From positions 2,418,001-2,482,000 of the forward strand of contig OZ257131.1 in assembly GCA_965278985.1 (NCBI GenBank): a stretch of 64,000 nucleotides of DNA, in the 5' to 3' direction. The notes beneath the pieces are model-generated. The model was not told where the DNA came from. It ran no database searches and saw only the letters and a program-made list of their open reading frames with translations. This DNA comes from CAISIP01 sp965278985. GTDB taxonomy: Bacteria; Pseudomonadota; Gammaproteobacteria; Burkholderiales; Burkholderiaceae_C. The position numbers and the translations under genes were made by a program. This document shows positions 15,860 to 27,799 of the stretch, in pieces (the stretch's first letter is position 1; each line of letters starts with the position of its first letter).

Positions 15860-17040
15860 TTCAGCAAATCCTGGATGTTCTTGCGCACCAGCGCATCCCG
15901 ACCCTCGGGCCGCGGAGCAGTCCCACCCGGCCCAGCAATGGCGTCACGGCGTTCGTCGCGCGGCACGCTACGGAAATCGGCGATGAACGATTCCACCCGC
16001 GGCAAGGTGTCGCCATGGCTTGCCACCGTGAAATCACCCATGCGGTACATGCCACCGAGATCGTTGAAATCGGCCTTGGGGCTCACCATCACGACCGTTG
16101 CCAAAAGCGTCGTGAGTTGGCGAAACGCAGGCTCGGCAAACAACCCGTTGAGTTCGTCGCATTCGTTGCGCGCGGCGGCATCCGCGCGCTCCAGGCGAGC
16201 CTGGATGTGGCGGCGGTTCGCGGCCTGCTGCGCATTCAGCAGCAGTTTGTCGGCGCGGGGTTGTGCCAACGAGCGCTGGAAGTGGTCCTCACTCGCCCGC
16301 GACTCCTGTCGGACGATGGAGTCCTCGAAGGTGGTCGCGGTGCTCCACAACGACAACCCTGCGTCGATCTGCTCCATGGCCTCGGCCCGCTGCGCGGTGA
16401 CCTTGGCCAGCTTTTCCCGATTGGCCGTGGATTGCCGCTCAAGGGCAAGGATGGGGGCCTGCATCTGGCGGTCTTTCGCCCTGATCTGGTCTTCGGTAGC
16501 CTTCACGATAGTCTGTCCCGAATGCGGAAATTCCTCGTGCTTGGCAAGGATCTCGGACCGCGTTTGGCCGCAGCCCGAACAGAACAGGCCTTCGCGGTAC
16601 TCCTGGAGCTTGGCCTCCCTGTCGGCTTTCAGGGCATCCAGCTTCGCCTGTGCCTCGCGCAACAGCCGCTGCAAAGTGGTTACCTCATCGCCCAGTCTGC
16701 CCGCGGCTTGGGTCAAGCCTCGCAAGCTGGCAACCACCGTTGCGGCCATGGACCGCGCGACATCCTGCGCAGGAGTCTTGGGCGTGCCTGCCACCCGCGC
16801 AGAAAGCCCTGTACTGGAGGCCCCGCCGGCCAATGCCGGCGTCTTTGGAGGTTGCACCAACCTCGAAGGGTCCAACAGCACATCGGCGGCCCATGTGGCA
16901 CGGCTGGTCGGCAAGAGCATGCCACCGATGGCCGCAGCGGCAAGGCTGCGCCGGGACACCGCATCCGCCGTGTGCTCCGGCGTTTCGATATCCGTTGGAC
17001 GGCCGTGGCAGCGGCAGCGGCAGCGTGGGATGGCCTCCAT
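15856..17040 (-). CDS. Putative Tat-exported coiled-coil protein
   Basis: 394 residues from the ATG at 17040, which lies 5 bp after the mutase stop codon. Residues 30-51 read SRRSLAAAAIGGMLLPTS with cleavage near TWAA, a twin-arginine-like signal, suggesting folded export to the periplasm. Long amphipathic helices follow (about 95-150 and 170-235), interrupted by CSGC at 154-157, a possible disulphide or metal pair in the hairpin between coils. The rest (RQLTTLLATVVMVSPKADFNDLGGMYRMGDF) is unrecognised. Family unknown. The position between a cytoplasmic sugar mutase and exported TPR and protease-like genes suggests an envelope role. Confidence 0.65.
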   Translation of the reverse strand: MEAIPRCRCRCHGRPTDIETPEHTADAVSRRSLAAAAIGGMLLPTSRATWAADVLLDPSRLVQPPKTPALAGGASSTGLSARVAGTPKTPAQDVARSMAATVVASLRGLTQAAGRLGDEVTTLQRLLREAQAKLDALKADREAKLQEYREGLFCSGCGQTRSEILAKHEEFPHSGQTIVKATEDQIRAKDRQMQAPILALERQSTANREKLAKVTAQRAEAMEQIDAGLSLWSTATTFEDSIVRQESRASEDHFQRSLAQPRADKLLLNAQQAANRRHIQARLERADAAARNECDELNGLFAEPAFRQLTTLLATVVMVSPKADFNDLGGMYRMGDFTVASHGDTLPRVESFIADFRSVPRDERRDAIAGPGGTAPRPEGRDALVRKNIQDLLK

Positions 17041-17045
17041 CGGCG

Positions 17046-18428
17046 TCAGTGCGCGGCCGCCCCCACCTTCGCATCCGGCTTGACCTGGTGCAACAGCGCC
17101 AGCATGTCCGTCTCGATGCGGTGCAGCGCCTCGGGGGTGTGCCCCTCGAAGCGCAGCACCACCACGGGCGTGGTGTTGGACGAGCGCAGCAGGCCAAAGC
17201 CGTCCGGCCAGTCCACGCGCAGGCCGTCGATGGTGTTGATCTTGGCCTCGGGGCCGAACTTCGCCAGCGCCACGGCCTGGGCCACGACCTTCGGCGGCTC
17301 GCCTTCGGCGCAGGACACGTTGAGTTCGGGCGTGGAGAAGCTGGTGGGCAGGCCGTCGAGCACCGCGTTGGCGTCGGGCGACTGGCTCACGATCTCCAGC
17401 AGGCGCGCGCCGGCATAGGTGCCGTCGTCGAAACCGTACCAGCGCTCCTTGAAGAAGATGTGACCGCTCATCTCGCCGCCGAGCGGCGAGTCCACTTCTT
17501 TCATGCGCGCCTTGATCAGCGAATGGCCAGTCTTGTACATCTCGGCCTTTCCGCCAGCGGCCTCGATGGCGGGCGCCAGGCGTTGCGAACACTTGACGTC
17601 GAAGAGGATGGTGCCGCCGGGCACGCGCTTCAACACATCGCGCGCGAACAGCACCATCTGGCGGTCGGGGAAGATGTTGTTGCCGCCCTTGGTGACGATG
17701 CCCAGGCGGTCGCCGTCGCCGTCGAAGGCCAGGCCCAGTTCGGCATCGGTGCTCTGCAGCTTGGCCATCAGGTCCTTGAGGTTCTCGGGCTTGCTGGGGT
17801 CGGGATGGTGGTTGGGGAAGTTGCCGTCCACCTCGCTGAACAGCTCGATGACCTCGCAGCCCAGCGCGCGGAAGATGCCCGGGGCCGAGGCACCCGCGAT
17901 GCCGTTGCCGCTGTCCACGACTATTCGCATCTTGCGCGCGAGCTTCACGTCGGAGGTGATGCGCTCGCGGTAGGCCGTGGACACGTCCGCCTTGCGCACG
18001 CTGCCACCGGTCCGCAGGGTCCAGCTCTCGTCGGCCATCATGCGGCGCAGGGCCTGGATGTCTTCGCCGTAGATGGCGCGGCCGGCCATCACCATCTTGA
18101 AGCCGTTGTAGTCCTTGGGGTTGTGGCTGCCGGTGACCTGGATGCCGCTGCGGCATTCGGTGTTGGCGGCGAAGTACAGCATGGGCGTGGTGACCATGCC
18201 CACGTCGACGACCTCGATGCCGGCGGCTTCCAGGCCCCGCATCAGCGCGCTGGAGAGGCTGGGGCCACTCAGGCGGCCGTCACGTCCCACGGCCACCGTC
18301 TTCTCGCCCTGTGACAGGGCGATGGTGCCGAAGGCCTTGCCCAGGCCTTCGGCGATCTCGTCGGTCAGCGTCTTGGGAACGATGCCACGGATGTCGTAGG
18401 CCTTGAAGATGGATGCGTCAGCGTGCAT
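17046..18428 (-). CDS. algC: Phosphomannomutase/phosphoglucomutase
   Basis: 460 residues, full length for the bacterial PMM/PGM (AlgC/ManB) class. The phosphoserine loop is TGSHNP at 99-104 (Ser101), the Mg loop DGDGDR at 236-241, the sugar loop GGEMSGHIFF near 320 and the phosphate loop SSNTTPVVVLRFEG near 420. It interconverts hexose 6- and 1-phosphates in the cytosol, feeding GDP-mannose, LPS sugars or glucose-1-phosphate. AGGGA lies about 8 nt before the ATG. Downstream of glgC-glgA on the same strand, it could supply glucose-1-phosphate to GlgC; downstream it leads three genes for putative exported proteins. Confidence 0.93.
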   Translation of the reverse strand: MHADASIFKAYDIRGIVPKTLTDEIAEGLGKAFGTIALSQGEKTVAVGRDGRLSGPSLSSALMRGLEAAGIEVVDVGMVTTPMLYFAANTECRSGIQVTGSHNPKDYNGFKMVMAGRAIYGEDIQALRRMMADESWTLRTGGSVRKADVSTAYRERITSDVKLARKMRIVVDSGNGIAGASAPGIFRALGCEVIELFSEVDGNFPNHHPDPSKPENLKDLMAKLQSTDAELGLAFDGDGDRLGIVTKGGNNIFPDRQMVLFARDVLKRVPGGTILFDVKCSQRLAPAIEAAGGKAEMYKTGHSLIKARMKEVDSPLGGEMSGHIFFKERWYGFDDGTYAGARLLEIVSQSPDANAVLDGLPTSFSTPELNVSCAEGEPPKVVAQAVALAKFGPEAKINTIDGLRVDWPDGFGLLRSSNTTPVVVLRFEGHTPEALHRIETDMLALLHQVKPDAKVGAAAH

Positions 18429-18581
18429 GAAGGGTTCCCTGGAAGTGAAGAAATGGGGTGGCGCCGTCGCGCGCCTGCGCGGTGCAATGCCGCGGCCCGA
18501 TGTGCCTCGGGCAGGTGCAAATCATTGTAGGCAACGCGTGTGGCGGACCCACGGGCAAAAGTCGCGCCGCGCGGAACCGAC

Positions 18582-20051
18582 CTACGCACGGCCCTCGCCA
18601 GGCACCTGCCGCGCCAGGAGGCCGCGGTACAGCGCCATGTACTGCTCCGCGGAGCGCTCCCACGAGAAGTCTTGCGACATGGCCTGGCGCACCAGCTGCT
18701 GCCACTGGTCCGGCATGCGGTAACGCTGCACGGCGCGCTGCAGCGCCACGGCCAGCGCCGCGGGGGTGGCCGTGCCGAACTGGAAACCCGTGGCCTGCGG
18801 TGCCAGCTCGGCACCCTGCCCTGCATCCACCACCGTGTCCACGAGGCCCCCCACGCGGCGCACCAGCGGGATGCTGCCGTAACGCAGGCCGTAGAGCTGC
18901 GTCAGGCCGCAGGGCTCGAAACGCGAGGGCACGAGCACCACATCCGCGCCAGCCACCATGCGGTGGGCCAGCGCCTCGTCATACGACAGGCGCACGGCCA
19001 CGGAGCCCGGGTACAGCGACTGCGCGGATGCAAAGGCCTGTTCCAGGTCGGCGTCGCCGGTGCCGAGGATGGCCAGCTGGCCGCCGAGCTGCATCAGCGT
19101 GGGCAGCGACGACAGCACCAGGTCCAGCCCTTTTTGCGAGGTCAGGCGGCTCACCGCGACGAACAGCGGCGCCTGGGGATCGCCATGCAGGCCCATGGCC
19201 TGCTGCAGCGCGGCCTTGCACAGGGCCTTGCCTTCGGGCCGCGCCAGCGAATAGGGGCTGGCCAGGGCTGGATCGTGCGCGGGGTCCCACACGGCACCGT
19301 CCACGCCGTTGAGGATGCCCGAGACGGCGTCGCCGCGCGCACGCAGCACGCCGTCGAGCCCGGAGCCGAATTCCTCGCTGCGGATCTCGCGTGCGTAGGT
19401 GGGGCTCACGGTGGTGACGTGGTCGGCGCAGGTGAGGCCGGCCTTCATGAAGGAGAGCTGGCCGTGGAACTCGAGGTGCTGCTGGCCCTGCATCCGCGCG
19501 GGCAAGCCCAGCATGGCGAAGTCGCCCGCATCGAAGAGGCCCTGGAACGCCAGGTTGTGAACCGTGAAGACGCTGGAGGCGCGCGTGGCCGGATGCGCGC
19601 GCACGTAGGCGCAGGCCATCGCGGCATGCCAGTCGTGGGCCTGCAGCACGTCCGGCACCCACAGGGGGTCGAGGTCGCCGCTGGCGATGTGCGCGGCCAT
19701 CCACCCCAGCAGCGCGAAGCGCTCGGGGTTGTCGGACCATTCGCGGCCCTCGGCATCCAGGTAGGGATTGCCGGAGCGGCGGTAGCGGTATGGCGCGTCC
19801 ACCACATAGGCAGGCACGCCGCCGATGCGCCCGCGCAGCAGCTGCACGCGGGCCGCGCCGAACAGCGGCCCGCCCTCCCACACCTTCTGCTGCTGCTCCA
19901 GCCCCGCGAGGATCCGCGGCAGGCCCGGCAGCACGAGGCGCACATCGGCGCCCGCGCGCACCAGCGCCTGCGGCAAGGCCCCGAGCACATCCGCGAGCCC
20001 GCCAGTCTTGACCAGGGGAAAAATCTCCGCCGCCGCGTGCAGAACCCTCAC
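18582..20051 (-). CDS. glgA: Glycogen synthase (ADP-glucose type)
   Basis: 489 residues, GT5 family, normal length. The start is GTG at 20051, with GGAGG 8 nt upstream supplied by the repeat element in the glgC-glgA gap. The ADP-glucose motif KTGGLADV lies at 15-22; HNLAFQGLFD near 164; the C-terminal RFEPCGLTQLYGLRYGSIP, with the conserved Glu-Pro-Cys-Gly-Leu-Thr, near 379. It elongates alpha-1,4-glucan from ADP-glucose made by GlgC. It is 61 bp downstream of glgC and 153 bp upstream of the mutase. Confidence 0.97.
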   Translation of the reverse strand: MRVLHAAAEIFPLVKTGGLADVLGALPQALVRAGADVRLVLPGLPRILAGLEQQQKVWEGGPLFGAARVQLLRGRIGGVPAYVVDAPYRYRRSGNPYLDAEGREWSDNPERFALLGWMAAHIASGDLDPLWVPDVLQAHDWHAAMACAYVRAHPATRASSVFTVHNLAFQGLFDAGDFAMLGLPARMQGQQHLEFHGQLSFMKAGLTCADHVTTVSPTYAREIRSEEFGSGLDGVLRARGDAVSGILNGVDGAVWDPAHDPALASPYSLARPEGKALCKAALQQAMGLHGDPQAPLFVAVSRLTSQKGLDLVLSSLPTLMQLGGQLAILGTGDADLEQAFASAQSLYPGSVAVRLSYDEALAHRMVAGADVVLVPSRFEPCGLTQLYGLRYGSIPLVRRVGGLVDTVVDAGQGAELAPQATGFQFGTATPAALAVALQRAVQRYRMPDQWQQLVRQAMSQDFSWERSAEQYMALYRGLLARQVPGEGRA

Positions 20052-20054
20052 CGT

Positions 20055-20115
20055 GAAACCTCCGCGCTGCGCGCTGCGGTGCGAGCGCTCTTCGGAACGG
20101 CCGGGCGGGCGCTCA
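20055..20115 (-). repeat. Intercistronic repeat element, copy A
   Basis: About 60 bp filling the whole glgC-glgA gap. Shared core on the plus strand: CGCTGCGCGCTGCGGTGCGA, preceded by AAACCTCCG and followed by a TTCGG...CGGGCGG tract ending in GCTCAT. On the coding (minus) strand the glgC TGA lies at its left end and the glgA Shine-Dalgarno GGAGG at its right end. Nearly identical to copy B and related to copies C and D. Confidence 0.75.
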
Positions 20116-21381
20116 TGAACCGATCCGCGCCAGCATGTCCGCCGTCACCAGGCAGATGCCGTTCTTGCTGCGGTGGAAGCGCGCGGCGTCCTGCTCGGGG
20201 TTCTCGCCGATCACCAGGCCGTCGGGGATGACGCAGCCACGGTCGATCACGGTGCGTGTGAGCCGCGCGCCGCGGCCCACCTGCACGTCGGGGAGCACCA
20301 CGCTCCAGTTCACCTCGGCATAGGAATGCACGCGCACGCTGGAGAACAGCAGGGAGCGGAACACCCGCCCCGAGACGATGCATCCGCCCGACACGGTGGA
20401 CTCGATGGCCATGCCGCGGCGGTCCTCCTGGTTGTGCACGAACTTGGCCGGCGGCAGCTGTGCCTGGTAGGTCCAGATGGGCCAATGCTTGTCGTACAGG
20501 TTCAGCTTGGGCTCGGTGGCCGTGAGGTCGATGTTGGCGTCCCAGTAAGCGTCCACCGTGCCCACGTCGCGCCAGTAGTGCTCGCCAGCGGCCCCGTTGG
20601 GCACGCAGCTCAGCGCGAAGGGGTGGGCGGCCGCGTCACCATTGCGCACCGCACGCGGGATGATGTCCTTGCCGAAGTCGTGGCTGGAGCTCGGGTCCGC
20701 GATGTCGCGCTCCAGCTCGGCGAAGAGGTAATCGCGGTTGAAGATGTAAATGCCCATGCTCGCCAGCGACTGGCTCGGGTCGCCGGGCATGGCCGGCGGG
20801 TCGGCGGGCTTTTCCAGGAAATCCGTGATCAGGTCGTTCTCGTCCACGGCCATCACGCCGAAGGCGGTGGCCTCCTCGCGCGGCACGGCGATGCAGGCCA
20901 CTGTGCACGGGCGGCCCTTGGCGACGTGGTCGGCCAGCATCAGCGCATAGTTCATCTTGTAGATGTGGTCGCCGGCCAGCACCACGATGTAGTCGGCGCC
21001 GTAACTCTCCAGGATGTCGCGGTTCTGCTGCACGGCGTCGGCCGTGCCGCGGTACCAGCTCTCGTCGTCGTTGCGCTGCTGCGCCGGCATCAGGTCGACG
21101 AACTCGTTCATCTCGGTCTTGAGGAACGCCCAGCCGCGCTGCAGGTGCCGCAGCAGGCTGTGCGACTTGTACTGCGTGATCACGCCGATGCGCCGGATGC
21201 CCGAATTAAGGCAATTGGACAACGCGAAATCGACGATGCGGAACTTGCCCCCGAAGTACACGGCCGGCTTGGCGCGCCGGTCCGTCAGATTCATCAGGCG
21301 GCTGCCCCGGCCCCCCGCCAATACCAGCGCCACGGCGCGTTTGGGCAGGTCCAGGCTCTGTGCCAGCTCTTGGGTTTGCAT
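20113..21381 (-). CDS. glgC: Glucose-1-phosphate adenylyltransferase
   Basis: 422 residues from the ATG at 21381, chosen for the GAGGAGAGG site just upstream. The nucleotidyltransferase domain shows LVLAGGRGSRLMNLT near 18, RAKPAVYFGGKFRIVDF near 37 and GDHIYKMNY near 137; the left-handed beta-helix follows (SGRVFRSLLF, VHSYAEVNWSVVLPDV). It makes ADP-glucose, the committed step of glycogen synthesis. A second, diverged copy lies at 60280. The gene is divergent from glgP and its TGA lies in repeat copy A. Confidence 0.96.
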   Translation of the reverse strand: MQTQELAQSLDLPKRAVALVLAGGRGSRLMNLTDRRAKPAVYFGGKFRIVDFALSNCLNSGIRRIGVITQYKSHSLLRHLQRGWAFLKTEMNEFVDLMPAQQRNDDESWYRGTADAVQQNRDILESYGADYIVVLAGDHIYKMNYALMLADHVAKGRPCTVACIAVPREEATAFGVMAVDENDLITDFLEKPADPPAMPGDPSQSLASMGIYIFNRDYLFAELERDIADPSSSHDFGKDIIPRAVRNGDAAAHPFALSCVPNGAAGEHYWRDVGTVDAYWDANIDLTATEPKLNLYDKHWPIWTYQAQLPPAKFVHNQEDRRGMAIESTVSGGCIVSGRVFRSLLFSSVRVHSYAEVNWSVVLPDVQVGRGARLTRTVIDRGCVIPDGLVIGENPEQDAARFHRSKNGICLVTADMLARIGS

Positions 21382-21611
21382 ATCCTCTCCTCGTCGTGCG
21401 GCCAGGGCGCTGGCCATGAAATGGGGGCTGTGTCGTTGGCTGGGAACTGCATCTTAATGCGGGTCGCGTGCGCCGTGCCGCCTTGCTGTCGACCAAGGCC
21501 AGTGCCGCGTTGCCAAGGTACGGCATGGTTACTGCATGCGAAAATCCGCGACCTTTCGCGCACCGCTGTCCCAGCCGGCACAAAAGCGCCGCCAGCCACA
21601 AGGACCTCTCC

Positions 21612-24083
21612 GTGACCGCTTCTTCTCTCTCGCAAGCCCCCCACGCCGCTTCCACGGCCAGCTCCACGCCGGTGCCGCATGACCTGGCACCGGCCATCGG
21701 CGCGCAGTTGTTGCAGACCGTGGCCACCGATGCCACCCGCGCCAATGGCACGGAATGGATGCAGGCGGTGGCCCAGTTGGTGCGAACACAGCTCTCCGAG
21801 CGCTGGGTGCGCACCCAGCAGGTCGAGCGCGACGCCAAGGCGCGGCGCGTCTACTACCTGTCGATGGAGTTCCTGATCGGCCGCAGCCTGGGCAACGCCC
21901 TGGCCGCCCTCGAGCTGAGCGACGCCGCCCGCGAAGGCCTGCACCATTTCGCGCAGAAGCTGGAAGACGTGGAGTCGCGCGAGCCCGACGCGGCCCTGGG
22001 CAACGGCGGCCTGGGCCGGCTGGCGGCGTGTTTCCTGGACTCCATGGCCACGTTGGGCCTGCCCTCCTTCGGCTACGGCATCCGTTACGAGTACGGCATG
22101 TTCGCGCAGGAGATCAAGAACGGCCGCCAGCTGGAGCACCCCGACCCCTGGCTGCAGGACGGCACGCCGTGGGAGTTCCCGCGTCCGGGCACGGGTTTTC
22201 CCGTGCGCTTCGGCGGCTGGGTGGAGTCGGTCAACGGCCAGTCCCTGTGGCGCCACGGCGCCGAGGTGGAGGCCAAGGCCTACGACATGGTCATCCCCGG
22301 CCACGGCACGCACAAGGTCAGCACCCTGCGGCTGTGGAAGGCCGTGGCGCCCTCGCACATCGACCTGAGCGCCTTCAACACCGGCGACTACGCTCGCGCC
22401 GCCAGCGCCAAGAACGAGTACGAGAACATCTCGTGGGTGCTGTACCCCAACGACAGCACCCCGGCCGGCCGGGAGCTGCGCCTGAAGCAGGAATATTTCT
22501 TCGTCAGCGCGTCCATCCAGGACATGCTGCAGCGCCACCTGCGCGAGCACCCCAGCCTGGACAACCTGGCGGACAAGGTGGCCATCCACCTGAACGACAC
22601 GCACCCGGCCATCGGCGTGGCCGAGCTCATGCGCCTGCTGTGCGACGACCACCACATGGCCTGGGCACCGGCCTGGGCGCTGTGCACGAAGATCTTCTCG
22701 TACACCAACCACACGCTGATGCCCGAGGCGCTGGAGACCTGGTCCGTGGCGCTGATGCAGCAGGTGCTGCCGCGGCACATGGAGATCATCTTCCGCATCA
22801 ACAAGGAGTTCCTGGACTTCGCCGCCAGCCACCGGCCGGGTGACAACGAGTTCCTGGCGCGCCTGTCGCTGATCGACGAACACGGCGAGCGCCGCGTGCG
22901 CATGGCGCACCTGTCCATCGTGGGCAGCCACAAGGTCAACGGCGTGTCGGCGCTGCACTCCGAGCTGCTGGTGAAGACCATCTTCGCGGACTTCGCGTCG
23001 CTGTGGCCCGATCGCTTCACGAACATGACCAACGGCGTGACGCCGCGCCGCTGGCTGGCGCAGGCCAACCCGGGGCTGGCCGGGTTGCTGGACGAAAGCC
23101 TGGGCAAGGGCTGGCGCCAGGACCTGGGACAGCTGCAGCGCCTGCGCGAGTTCCAGGGTGACGCCGCTTTCCGCGCGCGCTTCGCGACCATCAAGCGTGT
23201 CAACAAGGCGCGCCTGGCGGAGCTCATCCAGCGCAGCACCGGCATCACGGTCAATCCCGCGAGCCTCTTCGACGTGCAGGTCAAGCGCATTCACGAATAC
23301 AAGCGCCAGTTGCTCAACGTGCTGCACGTGGTGTCGCGCTACCAGGCCATCCTGGCCAACCCGCTGGCGGGCTGGGTACCACGCACGGTGATCTTCGCGG
23401 GCAAGGCGGCATCGTCCTATGTGGCCGCCAAGTCGATCATTGCGCTGATCCACGATGTGGCCTCGGTCATCAACAACGACCTGCGCGTGGGCGGGCTGCT
23501 GAAGCTGGTCTTCGTGCCCAACTACAGCGTGTCGGCGGCCGAGGTCATCATGCCCGGCGCGGACCTGTCGGAGCAGATCTCCACCGCCGGCACCGAGGCC
23601 TCGGGCACCGGCAACATGAAGCTGGCGCTCAACGGCGCGCTCACCATCGGCACCGACGATGGCGCCAACATCGAGATCCGCCAGAACGTGGGCGACGACA
23701 ACATCTTCATCTTCGGCCTGTCGACGGCCGAGGTGCGTGCGCTGCGCCAGAGCGGCTACCAGCCCATGCGGTACTACGAGACCAACGCCCAGCTGCGCGC
23801 CGCGCTGGACGCGATCTCGGGCAACCTGTTCTCGCCCTCCGAGCCGGGCCGCTACCGCGCGCTGGTCGACTCCCTGCTGTGGGGCGGCGACCCCTACATG
23901 CTGCTGGCGGACTACGCCAGCTACGTGGCCACGCAGGAGCGCGTGGATGCGCTGTACCGCCAGCCCGAGGAGTGGACCACGCGCGCCATCGCGAACGTGG
24001 CCGGCATGGGTCCCTTCTCGGCCGACCGCACGATCCAGGAATACGCCGCGCAGATCTGGCACACCGAAGGGCTGGCGCGCTGA
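21612..24083 (+). CDS. glgP: Glycogen/alpha-glucan phosphorylase
   Basis: 823 residues when started at the GTG at 21612, preferred for the AAGGA 9 nt upstream and for the normal family length; the frame is open from 21468. GT35 family. Early motif YYLSMEFLIGRSL, then NGGLGRLAACFLDS, and the PLP loop TGNMKLALNG, with Lys670 forming the Schiff base. Releases glucose-1-phosphate from non-reducing ends of glycogen. It is divergent from glgC across 230 bp and 28 bp upstream of glgX, so glgP-glgX-malQ form a degradation operon. Confidence 0.95.
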   Translation: MTASSLSQAPHAASTASSTPVPHDLAPAIGAQLLQTVATDATRANGTEWMQAVAQLVRTQLSERWVRTQQVERDAKARRVYYLSMEFLIGRSLGNALAALELSDAAREGLHHFAQKLEDVESREPDAALGNGGLGRLAACFLDSMATLGLPSFGYGIRYEYGMFAQEIKNGRQLEHPDPWLQDGTPWEFPRPGTGFPVRFGGWVESVNGQSLWRHGAEVEAKAYDMVIPGHGTHKVSTLRLWKAVAPSHIDLSAFNTGDYARAASAKNEYENISWVLYPNDSTPAGRELRLKQEYFFVSASIQDMLQRHLREHPSLDNLADKVAIHLNDTHPAIGVAELMRLLCDDHHMAWAPAWALCTKIFSYTNHTLMPEALETWSVALMQQVLPRHMEIIFRINKEFLDFAASHRPGDNEFLARLSLIDEHGERRVRMAHLSIVGSHKVNGVSALHSELLVKTIFADFASLWPDRFTNMTNGVTPRRWLAQANPGLAGLLDESLGKGWRQDLGQLQRLREFQGDAAFRARFATIKRVNKARLAELIQRSTGITVNPASLFDVQVKRIHEYKRQLLNVLHVVSRYQAILANPLAGWVPRTVIFAGKAASSYVAAKSIIALIHDVASVINNDLRVGGLLKLVFVPNYSVSAAEVIMPGADLSEQISTAGTEASGTGNMKLALNGALTIGTDDGANIEIRQNVGDDNIFIFGLSTAEVRALRQSGYQPMRYYETNAQLRAALDAISGNLFSPSEPGRYRALVDSLLWGGDPYMLLADYASYVATQERVDALYRQPEEWTTRAIANVAGMGPFSADRTIQEYAAQIWHTEGLAR

Positions 24084-24111
24084 CGCCCGCACCACCCGCA
24101 CCGCCTGCACC

Positions 24112-26232
<2,121 letters not shown>

Positions 26233-26279
26233 ACGCCCACGTCACACAGCTCCAACGCCTTTCGCGAAAGATCGGGTCC

Positions 26280-27773
26280 ATGCATTTCCAGCGCGCCAGC
26301 GGCATCCTCCTGCACCCCACCAGCCTGCCCGGCCCCCACGGCTCGGGCGACATCGGCATCGAAGCGCGGCATTTCGTGGACTGGCTGGTGTCGGCGGGGC
26401 AGAAGCTGTGGCAGATCCTGCCGCTGGGCGGCATCGGCCCGGGCAATTCGCCGTACATGAGCAGCTCGGCCTTCGCGGGCAATGTGCTGCTGGTCGACCT
26501 GCGGGAGCTGCAGGCGCAGGGATGGCTGGCCGAGGCCGACCTGGCGAACCCGGGCTTCGAAGCGCATCGCATGGACTTCTCCACGGTGGTGCCCTGGCGC
26601 ATGGAGCGGCTGCACCGCGCCGCGCGGCGCTTCCATGCACAGGCCGCATCAGGCGGCAGCGCGATGGCACGGGACCACGAGCGCTTCTGCGACACACAGG
26701 CCATCTGGCTCGACGACTACGCCCTGTTCATGGCGCTGGCGGATGCGCATGGCTGGTGCGAATGGTCCGAATGGGAACCGGCCCTGGTGCGCCGCGAACC
26801 CGCTGCGCTGCAGGCCGCCACGCAAGAGCACGCCGAGGCGATCAGCTTCTGGAAGTTCTGCCAGTGGAGCTTCTTCCGGCAGTGGAATGCCCTTCGCGCC
26901 TATGCCAACGACAAGGGCATCCGCATCGTGGGCGATGCGCCCATCTTCGTGGCCTACCAGAGCGCGGACGTGTGGGCCCACCAGCACCTGTTCGAACTCG
27001 ACGTCCACGGCCGTCCACAGGTGGTGGCCGGCGTGCCGCCCGACTACTTCAGCGCCACCGGGCAACGCTGGGGCAATCCGCTGTACCGCTGGAGCGCGCA
27101 TGCCGCCGAGGGCTATGCCTGGTGGATCGCCCGCATCCGCAGCACCTTCGCGCTGGTGGACATCGTGCGCATCGACCACTTCCGCGGCTTCGCGGCGCAC
27201 TGGGAGATCCCGGCCACCGAAGCCACCGCCATCGTGGGCCGCTGGGTGCAGGGCCCCGGCCCGGCCCTCTTCGGCGCCATCGAGGCCGCGCTGGGCCCGC
27301 TGCCCATCATCGCCGAAGACCTGGGCCTGATCACGCCCGACGTGGAAGCGCTGCGCCGCCAGTTCCACCTGCCCGGCATGCGCGTGCTGCACTTCGCATT
27401 CGGCAGCGGCAACGACAACAACTATTTGCCCCACAACTACGACGCCTCCACCGTGGTGTATGGCGGCACGCACGACAACGACACCTCGCAGGGCTGGTGG
27501 GCCCACGCCACCGACGCCGAGCGCAGCCACGCACAGGCCTACCTGCAGACCGACGGCCGCGAGATCCACTGGGACCTGATCCGCGCCGCCTGCGCCAGCG
27601 TCGCCGAGACCGCGGTCCACCCGCTGCAGGACGTGCTGGGCCTGGGCACCGAGGCGCGAATGAACCTTCCGGGCAAGCAAGGCGGGTACTGGGAATGGCG
27701 CTTCAGTTGGGACCAGGTGCGGCCGGAGCATGCCGCGCGCTTGCGGGAGCTGTGCGGGCTGTACAGGCGGTAG
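26280..27773 (+). CDS. malQ: 4-alpha-glucanotransferase (amylomaltase)
   Basis: 497 residues, GH77. The sequence opens with SGILLHPTSLPGPHGSGDIG, characteristic of amylomaltases. Catalytic residues are nucleophile Asp299 in RIDHFRG, acid/base Glu346 in IAEDLG and Asp399 in THDNDT. It transfers maltodextrin segments, recycling the short chains released by GlgX so that GlgP can use them. GCGAAAGATCGGG lies just before the ATG. Last gene of the glgP-glgX-malQ run. Confidence 0.95.
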   Translation: MHFQRASGILLHPTSLPGPHGSGDIGIEARHFVDWLVSAGQKLWQILPLGGIGPGNSPYMSSSAFAGNVLLVDLRELQAQGWLAEADLANPGFEAHRMDFSTVVPWRMERLHRAARRFHAQAASGGSAMARDHERFCDTQAIWLDDYALFMALADAHGWCEWSEWEPALVRREPAALQAATQEHAEAISFWKFCQWSFFRQWNALRAYANDKGIRIVGDAPIFVAYQSADVWAHQHLFELDVHGRPQVVAGVPPDYFSATGQRWGNPLYRWSAHAAEGYAWWIARIRSTFALVDIVRIDHFRGFAAHWEIPATEATAIVGRWVQGPGPALFGAIEAALGPLPIIAEDLGLITPDVEALRRQFHLPGMRVLHFAFGSGNDNNYLPHNYDASTVVYGGTHDNDTSQGWWAHATDAERSHAQAYLQTDGREIHWDLIRAACASVAETAVHPLQDVLGLGTEARMNLPGKQGGYWEWRFSWDQVRPEHAARLRELCGLYRR

Positions 27774-27799
27774 GCCCTGCGGCCAGGGAGGCCTGCGGA

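Noticed and set aside
14627..17083. An 818-codon plus-strand frame across the TPR and coiled-coil genes
   Set aside because: No recognisable domain. The minus-strand genes have signal peptides, tight coupling and ordered ends, which is stronger evidence for coding.
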